The notes below the pieces were generated by a model. The model was not told where the DNA came from. It worked only from the letters and a program-made list of their open reading frames with translations, and did no database searches. A program made the position numbers and the translations under genes. Below, in pieces: positions 1 to 12,352 of a DNA stretch of 64,000 bases. Location of the stretch: positions 1,550,001 through 1,614,000 of the forward strand of contig JAUIZM010000017.1 in assembly GCA_030848705.1 (NCBI GenBank), given 5' to 3'. Numbering within the stretch: the stretch's first letter is position 1; each line of letters begins with the position of its first letter. Source of the stretch: Heracleum sosnowskyi (taxonomy: Eukaryota > Streptophyta > Magnoliopsida > Apiales > Apiaceae).

Positions 1-30
1 GGGGTGTGGATACTTGTTTTTGTCAGCCAT
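1..30 (-). CDS. Start of a Ty1/copia gag gene (cut by window edge)
   Basis: On the minus strand an ATG at 30-28 opens a frame reading MADKNKYPHP to the window edge. It lies about 60 nt downstream of a primer-binding site, where copia gag genes start. Only ten codons are visible, so the identification rests on the upstream LTR and primer site rather than on the protein. Confidence 0.5.
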   Translation of the reverse strand, partial: MADKNKYPHP

Positions 31-291
31 AATATGAGAACTTGAGAGGAAAATTTGAAATTAGGATCGAACTTCTCGTTAGAGATTTTGTCGCTCTGAT
101 ACCATATAGAAAAGTAATGTATTGCTTGAGTTTTACAATGGATCTGTATGGCTTTATATAGCCAAGTATAGGAGACAATACTGGACATCATAATCCCATA
201 ATTGCAGTACATCCCAGATTTCTAGCACCCAGCTAATATAAACAAGTTATTATCTCCTAATCAAGATAATTCCACAATATTTTCCTTAACA
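1..291 (-). mobile_element. 5' end of a short-LTR Ty1/copia retrotransposon
   Basis: Read on the minus strand, the sequence starts with TGTTAAGG at 291, has a TATA box (complement of 151-163), and leads into TGGTATCAGAGC (complement of 93-104). This is the initiator tRNA-Met primer-binding site used by copia elements. The LTR is therefore about 185 bp, spanning about 106-291. The rest of the element lies left of the window, so the 5-bp target duplication (expected 292-296, ttctc) cannot be confirmed. Confidence 0.75.
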
Positions 292-380
292 TTCTCTTTA
301 AAAATAACTACATGAATTTTTAATTATTTCAAATAAATAACTTATAAAAAGTTTTGCAGAATATTTTTTGTCAAAAAATA

Positions 381-1173
381 GAGTAAAGTGCACTTTGTGT
401 ACTTGTAATTTGATCGAAACACCGCTTGTAATACTGCACTTTAAATAACTCCACTTGCAATACTGTACTTATAAAATTGTTATAATTTACGTATCGCCGT
501 CTATTTTAGTTAACTCAGTTAGGACATTTTTGTCAATTCCTTATTTGAACAGTAGAAATTGACCAATTAACTATTAAAACACCCATTTCTTTCTATTTTC
601 TTCAAAAATTGATCAAAATAAAATTTTATCTACAATATATAACACACACTTGTTTCATCGTCTTCCCCAAATTGGATTATCTTTATAACTATATATACAC
701 ACACGCACACATAAAACATATATACACATGTTTCATATTCTTCTCTAATTTGAATTCATCTATGTTTCCTCTTTAAACTCAATAACACTTCATCTTCGTC
801 TTCTTTTTCATGTTCTTCCTATCAATTTCGAATTTAAACTTAATGAGAACAATTGTATTGATAACAAAGTGAGATATTGAAAGAAAAGAGAAATGAAACA
901 AAAAAATTGAAATGAGTTTTGATTAAAATTCATAATTTACATACAAATTATTAAAAAACAATTCATACAAATGTAATATTAGGGAGTTTTAGTGAAAAGA
1001 CACAATTGTCCTTTTAAAATCTTTTGTTTTTTAACGAAGTTAACCAGAATTTGACGGTGATACACGTAATATGACGGGTTTTAAAATATAGTATTGCAAA
1101 TGAAGTTATTTAAAAAGTGATATTGCAAGTGATGTCTCGATCAAAGTACAAGTACACAAAGTGCGCTTTAGTC
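381..1173. mobile_element. MITE-like element with ~60-bp terminal inverted repeats
   Basis: The first ~60 bases (gagtaaagtgcactttgtgt onward) return as an imperfect reverse complement at the right end (about 1110-1173). The element is flanked by identical 8-bp copies of aaaaaata at 373-380 and 1174-1181. The interior is AT-rich with no coding frame. The 8-bp duplication fits hAT-type elements; a 9-bp Mutator-type duplication cannot be excluded because the flanks extend the match (gtcaaaaaata). It sits about 260 bp upstream of the VDAC start codon. Confidence 0.8.
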
Positions 1174-1362
1174 AAAAAATAACATATTTATCACATTCCC
1201 AAACTAACCTTCAACACAAAAAGGCATTTACAACACTGACCCATTAATCAACGGTCAATATAGAACCCTCCATCAACAGCCCAGATCCAACGATCATTAA
1301 TGAACACAAATTGACCTCCCACCACTTGACCCCTTTCTCAAGAATTAGGGCTTTTCATTTCA

Positions 1363-1370
1363 TATATATA
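1363..1370 (+). promoter_or_regulatory. Putative TATA box of the VDAC gene
   Basis: A tatatata tract lies 70-77 nt before the ATG, followed by a short CA-rich leader. The remaining host promoter between the MITE and this box is only about 180 bp (1182-1362). No other element is recognised in it. Confidence 0.5.
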
Positions 1371-1439
1371 CGCACACATATACACACAAAATACATACAA
1401 TTAACTGAGTTGTGACTTTGTGAAGAATTGAACGAAGCT

Positions 1440-4212
1440 ATGGCTAAGGGACCTGGTCTTTACTCCGACATCGGCAAAAAAACTCGAGGTCTTTTTCTTC
1501 TCTCTTACTGTCTGTATATAGATACATATTGTTTGTATGTATTGATATTTTAATTTTAATATTTTTTTGTTTTGTAGATCTTTTGTACAGGGATTATCAA
1601 ACTGACCAGAAGTTCTCATTCACTACTTACTCTACTACTGGAGCTGTAAGTCATTTTTTTCTCATATATCTATATTTTATTGTTTTTTATTTGTTAAGAT
1701 CTGTTTTTCACTGTGTTTCTGTGTTTCTGTGTGTGTGTGTTTGTTTAATGTGATTGTTTAGATGTATTAGTTTAATTGATGTTGAAGTGTAAAGAGATTA
1801 TGTGTAGGTTTTTAAACTTGTTTCTATAGAGAGGTGTTACGATTGTGTAATTTGTTGTGTTAGTTAGTGTGTTTGTATGAATTAGAGAGGAATTTAGGAT
1901 GAAGAAAAATGAAAGATCGGATCTTGAAAAATTGAGAAAGAATCATACAAGTAAATCAAAACATATGTGTTAAGAATACGAGCATGATACACAATAATTT
2001 TCTTTAGTATTGTTATTAATTTGTCGAGATAACAAATTTGCGTGTTGTTTCCAGATATTTTTTTGGTCCCATATTTTGAATTGTCTATAATTTATTCACA
2101 ATATGGATGAATATAATAAAGAAATTTAGGATTACACCTACAGGCCTTGTGATGTATTTGATGCTTACAGGGCAGCTCTCATGTGCACCAGCTATTTTTA
2201 TAACATTTAACTATTTTGATGATGGTCATCATCAATTTTAAGTTTCTAATATTATCGTGCTTATGTTAATTACTGGCTTTTGTTTTGTAAGTTTACATGT
2301 TACTCATTTTTATGATCGTGAGTAGTGCTATGCAATTTTTACATGGTTATCATTTTACTAGTAAATTTTAGACAAAAATGTTACTTGTAACTGATGTACT
2401 AATTTTGTTTTTCCGATAAGCATCAAAGGTTGCCACTCATCATGAACATGTTTCCACTCATCATGAACATGTTTCTTTTGTCTTGTGTTTAGTTGTCTCT
2501 CTTTATACGTTTTCAGATGCATTTCAAGCTATAACTTTAACTGAAATACTAGCAAATAATGGGTGTATTTTGTGCTCTTTCTTTCATGCCTTTTTACTGT
2601 ACTGTAAGGTAGTAATAACTATTCTTTTTTACTTCGTATATGTGCAAATGATGTTTCTGTAAAATTACTTTACTTAACTATTCTGTTGCCTTCCAGGTTA
2701 TTGCATCATCGGCAACCAAGAAAGGGGAGCTATTGTTTGCTGATGTCAGTACACAGCTGAAACATGGGAATATCACTGCTGATGTCAAAGTGGACACTGA
2801 TTCCAATGTAATTATTGTTGCACTCTTTAGCATTTTTTTAAAATGAAAATAAATTGATTCAAACTTCACTAAACTTTTCCTTTGGTTGTGTGTTTTATAT
2901 CTTAATCTCATCCCGAAATTTGTTTTCTTTTCACTTTATTGTGTTGTAACTTGGCAATTCATGTCATTTGTTTCTTTACCGGTGTTATAAACCAACTACT
3001 TGTCTTATTTTTGTTTTGGTATTTGATCAACTACTTCTCATTTTGGTACTGTTTAATTGTTTAATTATGTTGGTGTTAATCGTTAAATTTGATTTAGAGG
3101 ATGATTCAAGTTAGCTTTGCCTTTATAGGTTTTAAAATTGATCCGTACTGTTATTCATTCCTTTACCTAATCACTTTCTGTTAGAAATACTTGTTTATTT
3201 ATAATTGGTTTATTGAGGTGACCTTTTTGCATGTTGTCAGTTGTTGGGAACCATTACTGTTAATGAAGCTGCCCCTGGATTGAAAACAATCCTAAGCACC
3301 AAGATTCCAGACCAACGATCCACCAAGGTATCTAGAATTTGATTTTTAAAGTGTGCCTGTTTCTACAAACCATTTAAATTACTATGCCTTTGTGTTCCTG
3401 TTTCTTATGGGAGAGAATTTGTTTTCTTTATACACATTTACAGCTGGAACTCCAATACTTACATGACTATGCCGGTATCAATGCTAGCGTGGGGCTGACT
3501 GCAAACCCGACAATCAACTTCTCTGGTGCTGTAGGAAGTAATGTTGCTTCTCTCGGGACTGATGTCTCCTTCGACACCAAAACTGGGGATTTCACCAAGT
3601 ATAATGCTGGATTTAGCTTCACCAATGCTGATCTAATTGCTTCATTGGCTCTGTAAGTATATGTTACTGAGGCAGTGCTGTGTTGGTGGTCGAGTTTCTC
3701 ATCATGCAAAGAGAAATTTTCTGTGTTCGTCTTAAATTGTGTTGTTTGTCTGTAAATGTTCTTAATTAGTTCCAATATGGCATCAGTAATGTCAACTTAA
3801 ACTGAAACAACCACATGACTGTCTTTTTTTTTTTTTGCACCTGTTTTGGTTGTCTGTACTGAAAGCGTACTCTATTCATATTATGACCCTGTTATGTGGA
3901 TTCAGGAATGAGAAGGGTAGCCAGTTAAGTGCGTCATACTACCACCTATTGAGCCCGTTGACAAATTCAGCAGTTGGTGCGGAGGTAACTCACAATTTCT
4001 CAACCAATGAGAACACTATAACTGTTGGGACACAGCATGCACTGGATCCTTTAACCACAGTGAAGGCCCGGGTCAACAACTCTGGCAAGGTTCATGCTCT
4101 TATCCAGCATGAGTGGCGCCCCAAGTCCCTTTTCACAATATCTGGTGAAGTTGACACCAAGGCTGTGGATAAGACTGCAAAGGTTGGGCTGGCCTTGGCT
4201 CTGAAACCATAG
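1440..4212 (+). CDS. VDAC: Voltage-dependent anion channel (mitochondrial outer-membrane porin)
   Basis: The gene encodes a 19-strand beta-barrel channel that passes metabolites such as ATP/ADP and anions across the mitochondrial outer membrane. Six exons join in frame: 1440-1488, 1578-1645, 2697-2807, 3241-3327, 3444-3652 and 3906-4212. Every intron begins GT and ends AG. The spliced product is 276 residues, the usual plant VDAC length. It starts MAKGPGLYSDIGKK, the amphipathic N-terminal helix, contains the GLK motif (APGLKTI) about residue 90, and ends in the porin C-terminal signature region (VGLALALKP). Intron 2 is the longest at about 1.05 kb. No stop, frameshift or lost splice site was found, so it looks functional. 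It is the only intact host gene in the window. Confidence 0.95.
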
Positions 4213-4652
4213 ATGGTTGGGTGTAAGGCATATAAAACATCAGTGGAGTTGTTACTTTAAGATCTTTATGGTGTTCGAGAGTAAAAATAATATTTTAGAC
4301 GGTACTTGGTAAACTCATCCCTTTTCAATACTAGTGGATGATGGGTGGTTAATTTGAAGAGTTACTTCAGGATTTTGTTCAGATTATTAGAACTTTCAAC
4401 CTCCCAAATTTTACAACTCTTCTCTCTTTCAGTTCACCACTATTTTGCTTTACACATACTATTGCGAAGGACTTTTTTGCTTTGTTTGATCTCTCTCGAT
4501 TTGGTTTTGATTGTTTTGATTTATTTCCCTTTTTTTTTTGTTTTGATTTAATTCCGTTTTTTTGTTCAGCATGCAACTAATTTATTACAGAACCGTGACT
4601 AGTGTTTTTTTATTTCTTTTAATATCAGATGAATCTGGAATAACAAAGTGAT
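4213..4652 (+). other. 3' UTR and downstream flank of VDAC
   Basis: AT- and T-rich sequence follows the stop codon. No canonical AATAAA is seen; weak A-rich candidates lie near 4283-4295. No further gene is visible before the foldback element. Confidence 0.4.
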
Positions 4653-5668
4653 CAACTCTTTAGGGTCCTGGTCCTGACAATCAATTGTCAGGTGTCAGGG
4701 ATCATTTATTTAACAATATGTTCCTGGACCGTTGGATCAACACTTTGACGGTTAGGATTTAAAAAAAAATCGATCACTTAATGTATTTTTTCCGCGGAGC
4801 TATATCCCTCCACGCAAATTTATCGCGGAGCACTGTACTCGCTCCGCGGTTATTTTCTGTGGAGCTTATTTTCAGCTAAAAGTGAACAAAATCTCCATTA
4901 GTTGCCTTTGAGGGCTGCGTAAGCAAAAGGAAAAGAACAAGTGGACGAAATGAAGGAATAGATATCTTCATTGTATGATAACATATGTTTTTGAAGTATG
5001 CATGCCTTTGTAGAGACTAGGATGAAACATGGGCCGATCTATATAATTCAGCGCTTAAAATGTTAATTGCAGCCACTAAAATAGTTGACATTAAACTTGT
5101 GTAACTTGAAAGAAGCTATAAATAGCAATCACGGGATGCCTTTCTTTTCCATGAATCAGAAAACATATGTTATCATACAATGAAGATATCTATTCCTTCA
5201 CTTCGTCCACTTTGTTCTTTTCCTTTTGCTTAATCCTTCAATCAAAGTGAACACAAATTTCTCTTGAAACATGAGGTTTTTACTACCATCTATAATACAA
5301 AAGAGAGAAGAGAAATGAGGATGATGACAATTTACAATTGGCAGGAGAGATAGAGAAGGTAAACAAAGGCGGTAGTAAAATTCATAAAATAAGGGATAAA
5401 GGGGGGCACATGTGCAGGTACGAGCGGTATGGATCTTGCCTCAAAAACCATTATGTATCTTTCAGCAGAAAATAAGTTCTGCGGAAAATAATCGCGGAAC
5501 GGGTACAGTGCTCCACGATAAATTTATGCGGAGGGATAAGTTTTTTTGGAAAAAATACGCGGAGTGAGCGATTTTTTTTTTTAAAATCATGACCGTTAAA
5601 GTATTGATCCAACGGTCCAGAAATAGATTGTTAAATAAATGGTCCCTGATAACCGAGACCCAACTCTT
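4653..5668. mobile_element. 1-kb foldback (MITE-like) element with nested inverted repeats
   Basis: Outer arms at about 4663-4880 and 5460-5660 are imperfect reverse complements of roughly 200 bp; both contain the word tttatttaaca and Cgcggag-type GC words. Inside lies a second, nearly perfect pair of arms at 4919-4991 and 5159-5232 (about 73 bp), separated by about 165 bp. Flanking caactctt occurs at 4653-4660 and 5661-5668, a likely target duplication. No protein is encoded. Mutator-like origin is possible but unproven. Confidence 0.75.
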
Positions 5669-6837
5669 ACGTTATCTAGGGGTCTAAAATGATCCGAGTA
5701 GAACGGGGCATCCCTTTGCTCAAGTATCGAATCATTTTGCTTTATATATGTTTATGTTTGGGTTCGGGATCGTTTTATTTGAATCTGAATTGATTGTTCG
5801 GATCTGAACTGAATATGAGCCAATATTGTATTTTTTTTTTATAATCGGGTAATTTGTAATTCATGATATACGAGTTAAATATGATTCACTAATATTGGGT
5901 ATCATTTTTATTTGAACTATATAAGTAGTAATTTATTCTATCTAAAATAGATATAAGAATATAAAAAACATAATAATCATTAATTGAAAACTTAAATAAA
6001 TGATTAAATAAGTATATGATGATAATTAATTAGGTGAATAATTTGTATTTTATGAAATTTTAAAGTTATAAGTGATACTAAGAAATTGTAATATGCAATT
6101 TAATTAGAAATGTAATGAAGTAAAAATATAATAGTTCGAGTTTGAACCAAATACGGATCAGAATCATATTTGGGTAGGATCATTTTATTAAGAATAATAT
6201 GAGACTTAATTTGAGCGGGTAGATGAATGCTCATATCCGGAATCGGATTATATTCGGATTTATTTTTTTCGTCAAATTTAGATCGTTTATAAAACGAATA
6301 TAAGACATATATCATATTTTCGAGCCAAATATAAGTCAAGATACCTGATAGTTCAGATCACTTTATACCCTAACACTATCGCATTGCGTTTTGACTAATG
6401 TTTTTTTAATTATTATTATTTTGGCGGTTACGGGGACAATAGACGCTCTAATAGATGGGAAGAAATATTAAACTCTTATAAAATAACAAAAGATTAGACA
6501 GAAGAGTAATAACCATTAACATTACGATTCAGAGATTGAGTTTTTTGGCTTTCATTAAAGTCGGGGGCTGGAGGTTACTTTTATTTCAATTAAAAAGAAA
6601 TATACATTTGTATAACAAATTAAAAAATTATTTCAAAGTTCAAATAACATCTTTGTGTCCGGTATGAGGTAAAGTTATTTAATGTAATGTCAGCAACATT
6701 TGAGGTAATATGAGGTGGAATTACCTATTGTATTGATGGATTTTAGGGTATTATATTAAATATTTAATTAATCATTCTTCTTTATAAATAAAACAAAACG
6801 ATAAAACAAAACGCTGAGGCTGAAGACCATCTCTCAA
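5669..6837. other. AT-rich intergenic DNA, no gene recognised
   Basis: No homology-bearing frame is seen. The stretches about 5755-5820 and 6130-6260 share words such as ttcggat and ggatcattttatt, suggesting a decayed repeat. A TATA-like tttataaataaaac occurs at about 6780. Confidence 0.5.
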
Positions 6838-6889
6838 ATGAGAGTCGTTTCCTCTCCCTCTCTCAAAACCCTTCTCCATTTCCCAACCC
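6838..6889 (+). other. Possible 5' coding start of a disrupted host gene
   Basis: An ATG about 55 nt downstream of a TATA-like box opens MRVVSSPSLKTLLHFPTPN. The stretch is Ser/Thr/Arg-rich with no acidic residue and resembles the start of an organelle-targeted protein. It then runs in frame into copia integrase-tail sequence. Either it is a host exon fused to the truncated element or a chance ORF; it is too short to decide. Confidence 0.25.
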
Positions 6890-8842
6890 CAAACATTTTG
6901 AGAACATTTGATGAAAGCACAAATGTGACATTTGACGGAAGCAAATTCCCTGGCCCTGAAGAAGCAATAGAAGAAGACAAAGATCCTCTACATTTTGAGA
7001 ACATGAATGAATTTGAAGAGACTAAGATTGAAGTTGAGATTGGAACTCAACAAACTCAAGTGAATGTGGTTAATGATGAAGAAATTGTGTCAATCTACAG
7101 TGCTGAACCCATCATTCAAGAATCACCTATGAATGAGAGCAACTTCACAGGGGGAGCATTTCAACTTTCAAGATGAATCAAATGAGAATGATGAGGCTGT
7201 CTCAACTATCAGAAATGAGACTGAGCCAACTACAAAATGGAACAAAGATCACACTGCTGAGCAAATAATTGGAGATCCAAATGCTGGTGTGAGAACTAGA
7301 AGAACAACTCAGAATGAATGTTTGTATGGTTGTTTTCTGTCCAAAGTTGAGCCAAAGAAAATAGATGAAACACTGTTGGATCCTGATTGGATTATTGCTA
7401 TGCAAGAAGAGCTAAATCAATTTGAGAGAAACAATGTCTGGGAATTAGTTCCAGCACCAAAAGACAAAACAATCATTTGTGCCAAATGGGTTTACAGGAA
7501 CAAAATGGATGAAGATGGTGTGGTTACTAGAAACAAAGCAAGGTTGGTAGCAAAAGGATACTCTCAAGAGAAAGGCATTGATTGTGATGAAACTTTTGCA
7601 CCTGTGGCAAGGTTAGAAGCCATCAGAATCTTCTTGGCATTTGCTACACATTCAAATTTCAAAGTTTATCAAATGGATGTCAAGAGTACCTTTCTGAATG
7701 GAGAGTTGGAAGAAGAAGTTTATGTGCAACAACCACCTGGTTTTGAAGACCCTCATTTTCCTGATTTTGTGTATAGACTGCTTAAAGCTCTGTATGGATT
7801 AAAGAAAGCTCCTAAAGCATGGTATGATACTCTCTCACAATTTCTGCTGGACAACCAATTCACTAGAGGCACTATAGACAAGAAACTATTCTACAAGCTA
7901 CATGGAAGTGACATCATATTTGAGAAGCTATGCTCAAGGTTCTCTAAGCTCATGCAAAGTAAATATGAGATGAGTATGATGGGAGAATTGACTTTCTTTC
8001 TAGGACTGCAAATTAGTCAAAGGGTGGATGGCATTTTCATCAATCAAACTAAGTACATCAAAGACCTACTGAAGAAGTTTGATCTTGAAGAATTCTCTCC
8101 TGCAAAAACTCCAATGGCTACAGCCACAAAGCTTGATGAAGATAAAAAAGGAAATAAAGTGGATATTTCAGTTTATAGAGGCATGGTTGGTTCTCTACTC
8201 TATCTCACTGCAAGTAGACCAGACATCATGTTTGTAACATGTATATGTGCAAGATTTCAGTCTGATCCAAGGGAATCTCATATGATTGCAATCAAGAGGA
8301 TTTTCATATATCTGAAGGGAACTCCAAACTTAGGGTTGTGGTATTCTTAGGACACAGGGTTCAATTTGGTTGGTTATTCTGATGCTGATTATGCTGGATG
8401 CAGAGTTGATAGGAAAAGCACCTCAGGAAGCTGCCAATTCCTTGGACAAAGGTTAGTCTCTTGGTACAGCAAGAAACAACAATCCGTGTCAACTTCCACA
8501 ACTGAGGCTGAATACATAGTTGCTGGAAGTTGTTGTTCTCAAGTGCTTTGGATTAGAAATCAACTGAGGGATTATGGACTTGTGTTGGAGAAAATTCCTA
8601 TCATGTGTGACAACACAAGTGCAATATCTATAGTTGCAAATCCTGTAAATCATTCTAGAACAAAGCACATTAACATCAGATATCATTTCATAAGGGAACA
8701 TGCTTCAAATGGAACCATTGAGTTACATTATGTTCCCACAGAGAAACAATTAGCATATATATTCACTAAGCCCCTAGATGAAGCCACCTTCAATAGGTTG
8801 GTTAGTGAAATTGGAATGCTGAATACTTCATCTAGTAGCTAA
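6885..8842 (+). pseudogene. Copia pol remnant: integrase tail, reverse transcriptase, RNase H
   Basis: Integrase-tail sequence (ESTNVTFDGSKFPG) is followed by a frameshift near 7140-7170. The next frame has the RT start (IIGDPNAGVRTRR) and canonical RT blocks such as YQMDVKSTFLNGELEEEVYV. A TAG at 8348-8350 interrupts it; the same frame continues with RNase H (YSDADYAGC, DRKSTSGSCQFLG, STTEAEY) to the stop at 8840-8842. The catalytic YVDD block is absent: around 7911-7922 the reading goes from GSDII directly to FEKLC, about 14 codons short of E3. It cannot encode an active enzyme. Confidence 0.9.
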
Positions 8843-9115
8843 GTAAATTTATCAACTGATTGTTGTAGCAGTAGATTTTCATTATCTCAAAATGCTCAAT
8901 ATTTTTGAAGTGAAAATTGGTTGAGTATGATTTATAAATATTTCAGTTCTCTGCTGAAAACTATTGAAAATCATGCTGTTTGAATTTATGAGTTTTATTT
9001 TCATAAAATTCTGAAAATTCCCAACCTCTAAGTATTTCAATATTTTCTCATATAAATATTTGAAGTATTTGGAAGGAATTCAAGTTGAAATCACAAGTAT
9101 AATAGTTGCATACTG

Positions 9116-9600
9116 GAGTTCTCGGATCATTTCTGTATGAGTTCTCGAATCCGTGTATTCATGACTTCTCGAATGAACTTCTTTGAGTTCTCGAATTAGT
9201 TCATTTTAGATATCTCGAATCCATGTATTCTAGAGTTCTAGAATCAGTTGTGTATTTTTCAAAATTATGCAAAATTTGGATTTATTTCAATCAAATTCAA
9301 ATTTGAAATTACTTGTGATTATAAATGTTACTAACTCGTATTTGACACTTGTCGAATATGTTTTTCTGGGAGATATCGAATGTGTGTATTTATTTGAGTT
9401 CTCGAATTAGTGTTCGATAAGCCTGAGTTCTCGAATCCTTATACTTTTAGACTTATCGAACCCATTTAATTCTTGAGTTCTAAAATAATACTTTTTAGAG
9501 ATATTGTATTGAGTACTCTTAGCTTCTGATAAATTAATTCGATGAGCCAAGTTTTCTCTTGAATACTTATTGGACTTATCGAATTAAGTCATTATGCTTA
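9116..9600 (+). repeat. Reiterated word GACTTCTCGAAT in the post-pol spacer of A
   Basis: About a dozen irregularly spaced variants of ga(c/g)ttctcgaat or gacttatcgaa occur here, for example at 9140, 9163, 9185, 9415 and 9424. The reverse complement of the same word is reiterated in the LTR of the same element (13366-13665). The rest of 8843-10122 is AT-rich with no gene. Confidence 0.8.
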
Positions 9601-10122
9601 TCAATATATCTCTTGTTCCCATTCTAAATCCTGTATGATTTAACAGTTTGATTTTGCAGATTACTTTAAGTAATTAACAGGTCTCAAGAAAAAAATGGAG
9701 CCCACTGGGCTGAAAGTTTTACAAAGATTTTTTTTTAAAGCTAAGTGCAACTTCATTATTAGAAGCTTGTAATGAAATATTTGAATTTAATTCTAATATT
9801 CTGTTATGAGAAATGTGATAATAATTTATGTGACTTAATCTATGTGCTTACGTGCTAATGTGATAAGTGATTTCTTATATGTCATGCTTACATGCGATAG
9901 ATTATTTCGATATATATTATTATTTTGTTTTGAGTGTGTAACAGTCTTGCGTGTGATAATTAATCTAATTTTGTTTAAAATAAGATTAATTATTACACTT
10001 TTTAGGGAATCTAAGAGAGAAATTAGCCTTTCCTTGAAAAGACTGCATGCACTTATAATTGTTGTTTGAAGAGTATTTCAAAGGGTCTGAATGTTCTGTC
10101 TTTTCATATTCCAAAAACTCCC

Positions 10123-10131
10123 TTTATAATA
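10123..10131 (+). promoter_or_regulatory. Putative TATA box for the extra reading frame of A
   Basis: tttataata lies about 100 nt before the ATG at 10232. A CT-rich leader (ctcatctcatctctctcctc type) follows. The layout matches the TATA plus pyrimidine-rich leader before the extra frames of E2 and E3. Confidence 0.4.
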
Positions 10132-10231
10132 CAAACCAGAGAACATCTCATCTCATCTCTCTCCTCATAATCTCTTAACTCAACACTTCCTTTCATTCTT
10201 ACTATTTCGCCTACACACTTTCTTTAAATCA

Positions 10232-10489
10232 ATGGCTATTTATGAGGTTAATGCAGTTTCTCATGATGTCCGTGATGAACTGGACCGGGAGAAAGAGCTC
10301 GAATTTGAGTTCATGTTGTTGGACTACGCCAGATATCAAGACTACCTGGAAGCCGAAAGGATCAAAGCCATTGAGGAGCGTGAGAGGATCATACACTTCG
10401 CTGCCACAATGTCTAAAATCCTTCATAGAAGGGAAACAGAGGCTAGGACCAACAAGAAGCGAAAGAGGGATGAATCATCTAGTTCTTAG
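10232..10489 (+). CDS. Short charged protein at the extra-ORF position of element A
   Basis: An 85-residue frame starts MAIYEVNAVSHDVRDELDRE and ends in a basic cluster and serines (KKRKRDESSSS), which resembles a nuclear localisation signal. It is rich in Glu/Arg/Lys and predicted mostly helical. It starts just downstream of a TATA-like box and CT-rich leader, where the related elements begin their large extra frame. I do not recognise a family. It could be a complete small protein or the surviving start of a larger frame. Confidence 0.45.
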   Translation: MAIYEVNAVSHDVRDELDREKELEFEFMLLDYARYQDYLEAERIKAIEERERIIHFAATMSKILHRRETEARTNKKRKRDESSSS

Positions 10490-12352
10490 GATTAGATAGG
10501 TTGATCAATTATGTTACTTTTTGTTTTCTTGTTAAAAATATTATAAAACCCTCTTTCTCCCATCAAATTAAATTTAAATGAAATGACTTTGTGCTTATTC
10601 GCTTCTTAGTATTTTACTTAATGTTTGATATGTGATTGTGTTTGGTGCATGTTTATTTTACTATCATCATCTGATTTTAGTACTTTTGATACTTGCATAT
10701 ATGACTATCTGGCACATTCCTAATTCAAACGTTTTGTAAGATACAAGTTCCATCCATATTCTCTAAGTTACATTTTGTTTGAATGCAACATTTCATTTTG
10801 TTTTAATTTCCTAAGTCACAAAGCTAAGTTAATTATTCACATTTGAAGTACAATATGCTTGGTAAGGAATTAACTTTGTCTTAGTGACTTATGAATCTTG
10901 AAGCTCTACCTACTTTCAGGAAGAGTTGCTAACACTCATGTCTATGCACACTTTCCTTTCAATCTCATACATTTCATAGATCTCAAGTGTTCAAGTAATT
11001 GAACTTCTTGGATAAATTAGCAAACTATTTCTCTTTTCTAAGCCAAGCTCTTCAAGTAACTTAATGTTTACATTAAGCTTACCACTCAGAACCCTCTCCC
11101 GGATTGACTAGAGACTACTTGTTGAGGTGGCTCTTGATGATGTCAACAATCACACAGGGGTTTCATCACTTTTTAGTGAAGACCTTGTGAGTAGTACTGC
11201 ACATTTCAGGTGCAATAAACCTTCACTGGTTACATGGTTTGAGGATGGTCATCCTGAGGGGGAGCCATCCAAATCAACTTCAATTCAATTGGAGGTTAAA
11301 TCTTATTTGAACATCAACCCTCACAAATGTTGTCCAACACACATCTGTCTCAGATGTTGAGCCAACAAGACAAACTGTTCTTATATCTTGATACCTGAAC
11401 ATGAGACTTCACTTTATTGGCCTAGCTCTCACTTAGTACCTAATGTCCATCTATACATAGTTACCTTCAGTTCTTCCCCTTTACCTGCCTGATTCCAAAC
11501 CTAAGGGGGAAATGATGTGTGTGATGTGTTCAAGTAATCAGAAAGAAGAAAAGTAGTTAGTCAATAAGTCAGTAGAAAGCTTGCAGAAGTCAATAGAAAG
11601 CTTGCAGAAGCTAATTGAGTGAGTATCTCTGTATCCACTAAATTGAGAGAAGGGCAAAAAAGTGAATTGAGTGAAATTGTCTACACTTGAAGATATAAGG
11701 ATGCCTCTACACTTTGTGAGATGCACACACAACTCATCTTGAAACTCCTTCTATTTCTCAGGGGAAGTTGCAAAAATACAATCTACAAGCCACTTCTCTC
11801 TCATATACTTCTCTTCAAATTTATTCTCAACCTGCACCTCATGAACTTGAGAAGCAATGATTTGATCAACAAAGACTATTTTCCCTTGTTGAGCCAAACA
11901 TTTCAAGTGACACTGTACTCGATACAGTGCTCACCACCCAGGATCTACATCTTGATGGTCAGGCAATGCATGCTGGGGCATATCCTAATAACACCATCAC
12001 AACCACTGGGGCTCCAGAAGTTTTCACTTCACCCCCTATGGATAAGAATGTTTTACTCCCAGTCACATTATTCATAATGTGGTTGGAGTCTTCTCTTCAC
12101 AGAGGTCTGAGAGTGAAGAAGCATTTCATCCCATGGAAATGGAGGCTTCTTCATCCCTCATAGAGATTCAATCTCTAAGTCATCAAACAGACACACCACC
12201 CACTATTCCACTTGTGGCAGTTAAAGATGCATCTAAGCAGTTAGATGTTGAAATTGCCACAAGCTCTAACTGTGTACATTTACCAATCTTTTACAATGGT
12301 TTCTGAAACTGTTATGTCACCTCCAACCCCAAAGAAACCAACTCCAATATAA
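10490..12352 (+). pseudogene. Degraded extra-frame region of element A
   Basis: No long open frame exists. Short overlapping frames in different phases (11127-11360, 11927-12163, 12079-12306) have ordinary codon-like composition and the word gggggag, as in the extra frames of D and E2. The simplest reading is a once-continuous frame broken by indels and stops. 10490-11100 is AT-rich and shows nothing recognisable. Confidence 0.4.

Noticed and set aside
3467..3775. Minus-strand frame across VDAC exon 5
   Set aside because: Complement of a well-supported exon; no independent evidence.
9842..10069. 75-codon hydrophobic frame
   Set aside because: In the AT-rich spacer of A, no conservation visible in the corresponding spacers of E2 or E3.
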